A program made the position numbers and the translations under genes. A stretch of DNA of 64,000 bases from Bryum argenteum (lineage: Eukaryota > Streptophyta > Bryopsida > Bryales > Bryaceae), in NCBI GenBank assembly GCA_037043015.1, contig CM073326.1, positions 930,001 to 994,000 of the forward strand. The letters are read 5' to 3'. A model generated the notes under the pieces. It ran no database searches. It saw nothing but the letters and a program-made list of their open reading frames with translations, and was not told where the DNA came from. Positions 55,960 through 64,000 of this stretch are shown piece by piece (position 1 is the first letter of the stretch; each line of letters begins with the position of its first letter).

Positions 55960-56830
55960 TTTCGAATGGAGAGTAGAATTTCAAGATTCGAGTGAAGCAT
56001 GTTATTGGTGAGGAGAAGTAGCAGTGGATGACTTTGGAGGCAGTAGTAATGTTATCAAGAATGTAACCATCTAGTAGTGGTTCAAGGAAAATTAAAAATA
56101 GATATGGACTTAGTGTATCTCCTTGGATGGTGCCTCTTTGGTATTGGTTTTGTTGTGCCGGAGTGTTGGCATGTGAAAATGGTGGATGAATTTGAGTATA
56201 TATTTCCAATTAATGTTACCGCGTCTAAAGGGTAACTAAGATCTTTCATAATTGCAAGCAAGCGAGCAGGGTCAAGGGATCCAAATGCATTTTTAAAATC
56301 AACGTACAAAATTGTATATGTATTGGTTTGTATATATCTTGCGTCCTCTAGGGCTGCTATATATAGTTGTATTTGTCTCGATGTACTTCTTTCTGCTATG
56401 AACCCCTCTTGGCTAGCATGTAGTATTTGATATTCTTAACCATATGTTCAAAGTAGAAGTGTCAGGGTGCTTGTAAATAATTTATAGATTGTATTAGCTA
56501 ATGCTATGGGTCGGTGAAAATGTAGGATTTGCTTTTTTTTATATTAGTATAGTTGAACTAAGTTTCCATGATGCACGAATTTGCTGTTGTTTGTAATATT
56601 GGGTTAAGAATAGAAATGGGAGTTTACGAAAACATTCAGGCATATTTCTTAAGATTGAGTTTAGGATTTTATCCGGAATCAGGTGATTTATTATTAGATA
56701 AATTTTTCAAACAAAGAACATATGTCTCTTAGTTGAAATATCCGTGCAGACGGTGCACTGAGATTTGGGGTCACCTCGTTTTTCTATTACGAATCGGTCT
56801 AGATCGTGCAAAGGATATTGTCTAACCCCC
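55960..56830 (-). pseudogene. LINE reverse transcriptase, N-terminal and core boxes
   Basis: Reading right to left: PDKILNSILRNMPECFRKL and IRASWKLSSTILI (RT box 0), ILHFHRPIALANTIYKLF (box 1), SQEGFIAERSTSRQIQLYIA (box 2), YVDFKNAFGSLDPARL (box A with the first catalytic Asp, 56309-56265), then QRGTIQGDTLSPYLFLIFLE (box B, about 56140-56080). Two or three frame changes and several stops break the line, and box C (YADD) is not found downstream. Box identities are clear. Loss of box C and the shifts make it non-functional. Confidence 0.87.
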
Positions 56831-56875
56831 CATAAATACATTTAATCGGGGTGTTGCTGTTGGTAATTACATGAT

Positions 56876-58110
56876 GTGACACTAGGTCTGTTGCTACTTG
56901 ATTGTTGTTCGTCACGGTTTGTTTGTAGATTGTTGTATCTATCCAAAATGCAATCAGGTCCAAAGGATATAGACTATAGCCTGATCCATCAGATCCGTGG
57001 CGTGTATAACAGCTCTCTGAGAGTCAACCCATTACTCACTCCACCCACACTACCAACATTCAAGCTCATACACATGAGCCAAATGTCCTTATTAACTTCA
57101 CATGAGTTACGAGTGAACTAGTTGACCACCCCCCTAGTCTGGTATCGGCGCATACAGGTCCTTCCGGTCTGCCCAAAAGAGTCTAAGTTAGTGCTTCTGC
57201 CAGTTATTGTACGTCGGGTTGTCAAAAGCAAAGGCTGGGCTAACATAGAGCACATGAAGTTCACTCTTACAACTAGTAAGCGACTAGTCTACCAATAGAC
57301 AATAATGTTAGGTCTACCAATTACTAAAGGGTGAAAAATCAAGCAACTCCAATATATAGACTAATAGATTTGTATAGTAAAATCGACTATTCTATCCAAA
57401 CGTACACATCAAAAGACAGAATTAGACACTATGCAAAAAATTGAGGTTATTGGCAAGGCGAGAATAGATTAGCAAGCAACAACTCTCCCATAATGGAGAG
57501 GGATACGTATAGTCGGTTGGGTACGATTCGCTGGCTACAATAGGTCAACCGACCTGACTGCCAAGTCCGGTGTCCAATATGAGTCTATGACTCTAACTAT
57601 GTTTGGTCGGGAACTCGACATGCTAACCCTACCGGATATTGTTTGCCAAATTTATACATGTCGGGTAAACTAGACGGCAAATAGCCTAGAGAATATACTA
57701 CAAATATATTCCCTTAACAGGTCCGAATATTTTGAAATCCTTATTTGTTAACTTATGTGAAGACACCTTTTTGTAAAGGGTTTTTTTTAGACCTTAACTT
57801 ATTTGCTATTGTATACCCACCTGTTTAGATGTAGTTTTAACCCCTGAAGGTCTGAGCGTGCCATGACGACCAGTAGAATACGGTGTATTTTGGTTGTATT
57901 TGGAGTGACTGCACACCTTTAATGGGTTTGGGTTCAAAGAAGAAGTTGACATTTGAATTAATGCGGTTCTAGTGAGCTATTACAATTCCACTTTAGTGAG
58001 CTAATTATACGACAACGTACATACTGTCCCGAAGGGACTTTTAAGGGTTAAATTTAAGTTTTGAATTTGTGCACTAAGGTAAATAATAAACAATAGTCTA
58101 GGTTTATAGA
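56876..58110. other. Region without a supported gene
   Basis: An 81-codon frame (56876-57121) and an open stretch at about 57495-57670 (58 codons, plus strand) are the only coding-like parts. The latter reads GWVRFAGYNRSTDLTAKSG then MTLTMFGRELDMLTLPDI, with some CpG. No start, splice sites or homologous neighbours can be defended. Confidence 0.35.
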
Positions 58111-58117
58111 GTTTGTC

Positions 58118-58322
58118 AAATTTTCCAAATTTTCCAAATTTTCCAAATTTTCCAAATTTTCCAAATTTTCCAAGTTTTCCAAATTTTCCAAGTTTTCCAA
58201 ATTTTCCAAGTTTTCCAAATTTTCCAAGTTTTCCAAATTTTCCAAGTTTTCCAAATTTTCCAAGTTTTCCAAATTTTCCAAGTTTTCCAAATTTTCCAAG
58301 TTTTCCAAATTTTCCAAATTTT
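58118..58322. repeat. 9-bp / 18-bp A-tract minisatellite
   Basis: About 22 units of AAATTTTCC. The first five are identical; afterwards AAATTTTCC alternates with AAGTTTTCC, giving an 18-bp higher-order unit. The related 'TTTTCAAG' text continues decayed to about 58560. Frames are open on both strands (repeated ENL on minus, NFP/SFP on plus) because 9 is a multiple of 3; coding use is unlikely. Confidence 0.95.
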
Positions 58323-58569
58323 TTTTTTCAGATCTCCAAATTCTTCAAATTTTTCAAGCTTTTTTCAAGCAAGATTATCACACTTTTTTAGATTTCAAAA
58401 AGTTCTCACCTTATTTCTCATACTTTCACGGTGTCAAGAATTCAAGAATTTCAAGATTTTTTCTCAGACTTTTACGGTGTTAAATTTTCAAGATTTTCAC
58501 GATTTTATCCTCATAGTTTTGTGGTGTGAGGATTTTCAAACTTTCCAAGCTTTTTTCTAAGAATTTCTC

Positions 58570-59920
58570 ACAAAGACTTCTATATACTGTATACTTTAAT
58601 TTAAACTTATCCACAAAGTTTCACATTAAATTTTCTTTTAACTATACTAGTATTCCCTTGAAATCTTACCATGCGGACTTAAATACTTTGACCACTCTCC
58701 TCTAGGTTTTTTGGTAGATCTAAACTTAGGCCATTTTTTTAATTTCTAGTGATTTGGGGGCCATAATGACTTGGAAATTCAATATATCGGAATCCATCGG
58801 CCGATTATGCAATCCAATCATTGCTACACATCTACAAATAAATCCGCTTCCAAATCAAATTTGCCTTCTGTAATAGATGGTCTAAGACATCAAATTTAAG
58901 GCTTTGGCAACAACGTTTCTTCATGAGGTTATACTAAAATTTTACTAAGTTAAAAATTAAGCATCTATTTAGGGAAATCATGAGAAAGGTTTTACAACTT
59001 TTACCCCAAGGCTTACTTTCAAAAACTTTTCTTTTAATGTTTTTCCAAGATGTTAATAGGAATTTAATATAAAAATGTGACTTTGGGACCTTAGAATACT
59101 GTTCGTATTTAGATTTTGTTTGATTGGATACTATAAAGAGCAATTGATCCCAATATTTTATAGCAACAATTTAGGATCTAGCATTTTTTGTTCAGAGCTT
59201 TCCACCAAGAATTACTATTTATTATTCCAAATATACTCTACCTGTTTCAAAGTTAGAAAGAATATATATATACAAATTAAAGACTAATCACTGCAAAGGT
59301 TGTTCAATTACAAGTATTGTTTAAAGCTTACCAGATGCTTATTTGAATTTTGTAATCAAAGGCTTGAACTGCAAGGTTACATCTTAAACTTCTAATTGAA
59401 GTTTGACGCAAGAGTATTTATTTAAAGATTGAGCTTAATGATTAAGTTCAATCATGGTTGTTGATAAAGTCCTTATTTAAAGCTCAAACATAATTTTTTA
59501 CATTTTGACCAACTATTCAAATTTTCACTTAAAAGTGTACATTATAGCTTTTTTTCTATATACATGTCCAAAAAATCTAATTTAGGATTTTATTTAAGGT
59601 TTTATTTTACCAATTTTATACATGATTTTTTAAAATAAAATTTGAAAACTTTATAATTCCTTCATTCTATAATCTATCTTGAGAAAAATTATTAAAAATT
59701 TAGGTGATGACGCTTAGAGCGTGAATTACATAAGTGTTTTTAGGCTAATAAGTTTACACTTTTTGGTTTATTATTTTTCAAACAGCCATAATCCTTGTGA
59801 TATTTCAAAGCAACCGCCCCTCTACTCGACATTGGTCATGATTATTGAAAGCTTTAAAACTTTAAAAGCCCATGTGAGGTTGAAAACACCATCATTTATT
59901 GAACAAGTAAAATACTCATC
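58570..59920. other. Gene-free AT-rich stretch
   Basis: No supported gene, element end or structured repeat on either strand. Confidence 0.5.
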
Positions 59921-59929
59921 CTCCTAACA

Positions 59930-60310
59930 CAGACCCCGTGCACCCTTTCTTCTTCTCCATTTTCCATCTTCCATTCCTTGCTTCCTAGCCCTTGTTCCCT
60001 CCTTCCCGGACCTCGTTCCTACTTCCCAACCATTGTCCATGCTTGCCATCCTCCGTCCCTTCTCTCCCGTTCCCATGTTCCTCATTCCAACATTCTTTCT
60101 TTTGATTTCTTTCTTTCTTTGCTTGGCATTTTAATTAGATCTTATTCCTTTCTTCCATTTCCCATATTTCGTTCCAAATTCCTCGTTCCTTGTTCCCTAT
60201 CTCTAGTTCTCCTTGACCCTTGTTCCCGTACTCATGCTCGTCCGACATTCTCTATTTCATCATCTTGTTTCTTCATATCCATGGCATGTATATTAGATTT
60301 AATTGACTAT
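59930..60310 (-). repeat. C/T-rich tract resembling a HelA interior
   Basis: Repeated 'GTTCC', 'CCATCTTCCATTCC' and 'CTCGTTCC' words, with 'ATTAGATTTAATTGACTATT' near 60290 like the HelA TTATTAGATC block. No termini are preserved, so this is a probable but strongly decayed HelA copy. Confidence 0.4.
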
Positions 60311-60469
60311 TTTTAACAACTAAAAGCTTACAATCAACTCTTAATAAAGGATTCTTCTTTCTTTCCTTGGAATTTATTATTCAAGGCAAGTGGTTTGTTT
60401 TGGACGTCACATTATCATCTCGGGCAACGTTCGTTTGGATCGGGGTGCATAAGGTGTCGTTGGAAGTAC

Positions 60470-60510
<41 letters not shown>
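60470..60510. repeat. Run of 41 T
   Basis: An uninterrupted T homopolymer, ending at the GTAG target duplication of MITE copy C. Intact HelB copies have only about five T here, so the run expanded after or during insertion. Exact length is uncertain in any assembly. Confidence 0.9.
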
Positions 60511-60511
<1 letters not shown>

Positions 60512-60514
60512 TAG

Positions 60515-60771
60515 AACCTCAATTTCGTTAAAATGGCACTATGCCATGTGCCATTTTGTCACACCAAATCTTACATATGTGCTCACATGGAATGGTGTAT
60601 TCTGTAATATCACAATTTTTTAAATAATATCACTCCTTTATATACATTATCACTCATTTTCCATAATATCACATTCAAATTTTGTCATATCACATGGTTT
60701 TTGATCTGCAGTTTAGAAAGTAGAGGTGTGCCATTTTAGCGGCATAACACCATTTTAACGGATTTGAGGAT
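60515..60771. mobile_element. MITE with 4-bp target duplication (copy C, 257 bp)
   Basis: Ends AACCTCAATTTCGTTAAAAT and an inverted ATCCTCAAATCCGTTAAAAT. GTAG is duplicated at 60511-60514 and 60772-60775. Same length and high similarity to copy B. The insertion site is confirmed by uninterrupted HelB copies at 47.37 and 62.69 kb. Confidence 0.9.
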
Positions 60772-60899
60772 GTAGAGTTGTAGGAAAACAATCAGATCCC
60801 ACAATAGATTGACTAATCACGAGATATCAAATTTCAAAGTATTTGCCACATAGAGATTGGAAATTTTTTGTGTAAGCGTCGCAACTCCACGAAGACATA

Positions 60900-61012
60900 T
60901 TAGTATCAATAAGATCTAACCAACACTTAGTAAAAATAAAATATTAGTAGTCTACCACTAGTAAATAATCGCTAGGGACAAAAAATCAGACAATAATATT
61001 CTTTTATATATA
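60900..61012 (-). mobile_element. HelA Helitron-like 5' fragment
   Basis: The reverse complement begins TTATATATAAAAGAATATTA near 61012, followed by 'TTTTTTGTCCCTAGCGATT' and 'GGTTAGATCTTATTGA'. The rest is missing. Confidence 0.5.
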
Positions 61013-61019
61013 AGACCAT

Positions 61020-62560
61020 GAGAATTGTCACTTATTATAACTATCACTTTAGTTCACTACATATTAAAATGCAAAAAAAAAAAAGGTTCCTCTAGGAAAC
61101 CCTTTATTTTGAGCACTCATACAATTATCATATTTTCATTATTCATGTAAAATGTTGAGTTTTTGTATATCTCTCTTCATTGCATGCCTCTTAGATGATT
61201 TCTACACTATTGCTTTCAAAATGAATAAAGGAATGGTAGGTCTATTATATTACATATATTTGAAAGGCCTTTGGTTTTGTTTGAGTGTAAAGTTGCAACA
61301 CTTGGTTAAGATCCGTAGTTGAAAATATTTTGAAGTGCACGTTTCCATAAACTGGTTGATCTTCATTTCATATGGTGACTAAACTTAAAATAAATTGTAG
61401 AGCTTTCCATACTAATCTCCACAAGATCCATTGATTACAATTTTGAAGATCAACTTGTGAAAACATAAAGAATCCCATCAACATGCTCAATCTCCATGCT
61501 CAATCTCGACAAGATTTGAAAGTTGCTCTCTCCTTGGGCTAAATTAATATACATGCCCAAATAAATTTGATGTATTTGTGATGGATCAACTTTTTCAAGA
61601 GTTTACAACTTCAAATCATGATATCATTGTTGGAGAGAGTTTATTTAAGATTTGGGCAAACCCTATGTCATGGATGTTATGAAGATTAAGTTAAAGCACT
61701 TCAATTGACTCAACTTGGACCTCCTTGGCGTTAGAGGGTTAAAGTAAAATAAAATATTCTTTCAGACCTTGAGAGCGTTTAGAGGTAGAAAATTGAAAAT
61801 ATGAGAGTTCAAGAATCCAAAACAAAGAAATTTTCAGGGTTTGATAGTGTTGGATCAAACTTTGGACACATTGGCTAAGAGTAAGGGCCAATGACAAGTT
61901 ATGTGAGAATAAGCGCAATTTAAAAGGCTGCTAAGGAAATGTTTTGATAGGCAAAGTATATTAATTCATATAAATTGAATTCTTTATTGTGGAGCTAAAA
62001 ATATCTCTAGAAGTTGTAAAAGCACACAACCAAGCGATATGACACAATATTGATAGTCACCTCATGCTCTTTTCAACCAAAATTCAACCAATTACTTTGT
62101 GCCCTTTTTACTAATGAGAAAAATATTCATTTTATCACTTGTACATTGTCTATATAAAAATATCGCTCCAATCTTCCCTTTCATTGCACTTCCTTTGTCA
62201 CATGATGTATGATTGATTAGCTCTTTCAAATTTACCCTTATATATCCAACGTTATCGCACATAGGGAGTACTTACTTTACACATGTGAATCTGGAACACT
62301 TATTTGTTACGTTTCATTTTCTTTTAGTCATAATTATATGAATGCTACTCCTTACCATTTACTTTTTGGAATAAGGTTCCACTCCAAATAATGTGTTTTT
62401 TTTACTCACTATCAAATTCCGACGTTGTTCTCAAGGTGATGAGGTCCTAGAGGCATGAAATTGGACAACAATTACTTTGTAATCATGTAAAATTTGAAAT
62501 AACCTTTTCTCTCTACTTGAATGGTATGATCTTGCATGGAATGACAAGACCTCCTAAGAT
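61020..62560. repeat. Family C dispersed repeat in gene-free DNA
   Basis: 61740-62110 is collinear with 37690-38150 ('GAGGTAGAAAATTGAAAATA', 'CAATGACAAGTTATGTGAG', 'CAACCAAGCGATATGACAC'). The remaining sequence has no supported feature. Confidence 0.45.
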
Positions 62561-62578
62561 TTCGCATGTGACTCCTGA

Positions 62579-62816
62579 TCTCTTATATATATTAACACAT
62601 ATAGTTTATGTTTTTATGAGATCATGATGTGGGGCACCACAGGTCGGATTGGGCCGCATGAGGTGTTATTGGAAGTAGATTTTTACGTTGGGGTGCGGGC
62701 AACAATCGAATCGCAATTCGGGTCAATGGATCCCAAGGTGTTGAATTTCAATAAATTTGCTTATAAATAATGGAATTTATTTGTATAAGTGTTGCAATGC
62801 CGTGTGGGTGTACTAG
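62579..62816 (+). mobile_element. HelB Helitron-like element, full-length (238 bp)
   Basis: Preceded by A, starts TCTCTTATATATATTAACAC, ends GCCGTGTGGGTGTACTAG and is followed by T: the A|TC...CTAG|T arrangement diagnostic of Helitrons. A small GC-rich stem-capable block (GTTGCAATGCCGTGTGGG) precedes the end. The next unit starts at the following base. Non-coding. Confidence 0.85.
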
Positions 62817-63210
62817 TCTCTCTATATATTAAGGGACGTAGTTTATTTGTAATTATGTTTGTTTAATTTGTAATGATGTGATCTCAAGGATGGCACATCA
62901 CATTTGGCTGCATAAGGTGTCGTTCGAAGGGAATATTTATGTAGGGATGTTGGCAACAATTAGATTGAAGATTGGGTAAATGGATCTCAAGATATTATAT
63001 TTCGAAGTATTTGTGGTTTCAAAAGTTACTAAAAATTACATAAATGACCTAATTTTAGATCAGGTATAAAAATTAAGAGAAAATCACGTTCTTCAAATTA
63101 CCGGAACATTTATCAACAATAGAAAAGTAGACCTACAAGCTTAGAAACCCATCTTTTCAAGACGATAGCTAGAGAGGGGCATGCCTAAAGTATCCATGCA
63201 GGCGTCGCAA
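62817..63210 (+). mobile_element. HelB Helitron-like element, tandem second unit
   Basis: Starts TCTCTCTATATATTAAGGGA directly after CTAG of the previous unit. It shares 'ATGATGTGATCTCAAGGAT', 'GCATAAGGTGTCGTTCGAAG' and 'TGTAGGGATGTTGGCAACAA' with it, then carries about 150 bp of extra sequence before 'GCAGGCGTCGCAAATAG' near 63210. A further partial unit follows to about 63365. Confidence 0.75.
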
Positions 63211-63683
63211 ATAGTTTGTTTTGTTTTGTGAGTGAGTGGGTGAGTTAGTTACATTATAATCTTGGGAATCGCCGTTCAGATTGTTATTCATGAAGTGTTG
63301 TTGGAAACAAGTGTTTTGTAGAGGTGCTGACAACAATCAGATCACGAATTGGGCCGATAGATAGAAATGACCATAACCGTTCAAATTGATAGTCCCTCAC
63401 ATGATCATGATTTTCAAATGAACTATAACAACTATATATATGCAATTTTGTGGTATTTTTGATATTGGATTTGATAGGATGATGCTTCACTAAAGTACTA
63501 AAAGTTATATGAAATTTTTGGAGCTATAATATCCTCTTCTTGTTTAAGCTGTAGAAACCTTGACTCAGTCCAAGGTGGTTTGGAGGTAAGGCATAGATTG
63601 AGTGCAAGTGGTTTGGTTTTGGACAATAGTTCCTTCAATACAAATTTTTTTATAATGGAAGTATTCAATGATTGTGAGAAAAT

Positions 63684-63910
63684 ACAATTTAGCTCAAGTC
63701 GAGCTTAATATACTCACAGATTGGGTACTTTACTGGAATTGGATAGAAGAACGAATCGTTGGTACTTTCAAATAGCCATATCTTACTCAAAGTTTGTCCA
63801 AATTGGGCATACGAGGTATTGTTTGAAAATACCAACGATTAGGTGTTTTGTCGAGTTTCAGTGAAGTACCCAATTGGTGGGTACATTTAGCTCGACTCAA
63901 GCTTAATTGT
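63684..63910. mobile_element. Inverted-repeat (foldback-type) element, 227 bp
   Basis: Two arms of about 95 bp pair imperfectly (roughly 75% by eye). Ends ACAATTTAGCTCAAGTCGAG (63684) and the complement of ACAATTAAGCTTGAGTCGAG (63910). The 'TTGGGTACTT' and 'AATCGTTGGTA' blocks are mirrored. No target duplication is clear and no ORF is present. Confidence 0.7.
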
Positions 63911-64000
63911 CATTGAATTGAGAATTTGAATAGTCCCATTATAACACAATACGTGTTCTTTGTAAAAGTTTTGGAAATCTCCATCATTGTAATGCTATTA

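Larger units (their letters stand above)
51885..56830 (-). mobile_element. Non-LTR retrotransposon (RT + RNase H + restriction-like endonuclease), decayed
   Basis: Read right to left, pieces of one LINE protein appear in the expected order: RT N-terminal boxes (about 56700-56350), RT core (56309-56085), RNase H (about 53360-53000), a Cys/His plus RHN box (about 52600-52480) and a PD-(D/E)xK-type endonuclease tail (52340-51885). The order RT - RNase H - C-terminal endonuclease differs from APE-type LINEs and points to an REL-endonuclease lineage. The coding line is broken by many stops and shifts, and the RT catalytic YADD box was not found: 54.0-55.95 kb between RT box B and the following part looks like foreign sequence or a replacement. 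No poly-A tail or target duplication could be defined. Confidence 0.82.
60370..60900 (+). mobile_element. HelB Helitron-like element interrupted by MITE copy C
   Basis: The left part is 'ATCATCTCGGGCAACG', 'GATCGGGGTGCATAAGGTGTC', 'GTTGGAAGTACG' and a T run. The right part is 'GTAGAGTTGTAGGAAAACAA', 'TCACGAGATATCAAATTTCAAA' and 'GTGTAAGCGTCGCAACTCC'. In intact HelB copies the joined text reads TTTTTATGTAGGGGTGC, so the MITE landed at GTAG. Confidence 0.72.

Noticed and set aside
58054-58391. Repetitive proteins (ENL repeats on minus, NFP/SFP on plus)
   Set aside because: They result from a 9-bp tandem repeat keeping several frames open. No start context, splice sites or non-repetitive domain.

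Overview
The window is AT-rich eukaryotic intergenic DNA made almost entirely of nested and decayed repeats. I found no intact host gene, tRNA, rRNA or bacterial-style operon. The longest open frames either belong to transposable elements or come from tandem repeats whose unit length is a multiple of three. The host is not certain. The Ty3/Gypsy element at 10.3-15.7 kb has gag, integrase and chromodomain sequences that look more like fungal chromoviruses than flowering-plant ones. Together with the low GC and heavy repeat load, this suggests a repeat-bloated fungus, but an oomycete, alga or bryophyte cannot be excluded from sequence alone.

Layout. 0-9 kb: end of a Helitron-like element, then several copies of two old dispersed repeats (called family A and family B here) carrying two nested TIR elements with visible target-site duplications (TSDs), and two coding-length minisatellites (27 bp x 8 and 24 bp x 11). 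10.28-15.71 kb: a nearly full-length Ty3/Gypsy chromovirus on the minus strand, flanked by a perfect 5-bp TSD. It is broken by stops and frameshifts and has lost the inner part of its 5' LTR. 15.7-25.1 kb: old dispersed repeats, hairpins and simple repeats. 25.2-28.3 kb: a head-to-tail array of Helitron-like elements ending in an inverted pair. 28.4-33.2 kb: several TIR elements, including a foldback element with 141-bp arms and a 9-bp TSD, and a TA-flanked MITE. 33.9-35.6 kb: two more Helitron-like units in tandem. 36-49 kb: old repeats, further Helitron-like units, a second copy of the 4-bp-TSD MITE, a GC-richer low-copy patch with microsatellites, and a solo LTR at 49.05-49.77 kb. 51.9-56.8 kb: a decayed non-LTR retrotransposon on the minus strand with recognisable RT, RNase H and restriction-like endonuclease domains. 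57-64 kb: A-tract minisatellite, the third MITE copy inside another element, a second Helitron-like family with canonical A|TC...CTAG|T junctions, and an inverted-repeat element.

The most useful new observations are these. (1) A Helitron-like family here called HelA has at least ten recognisable copies and degenerate relatives, a perfect hairpin near the 3' end, head-to-tail junctions and a strongly purine-biased interior. (2) A second Helitron-like family, HelB, has textbook termini. (3) A short MITE family has three copies with 4-bp TSDs, two of them supported by related unoccupied sites in the same window. (4) The Gypsy U3 consists of about 190 bp of 10-bp-periodic TTC/GAA units that read as an extended heat-shock-element array upstream of the TATA box. 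(5) The same retrotransposon carries an extra intact 116-codon ORF between integrase and the polypurine tract. All family names are provisional and local to this window.
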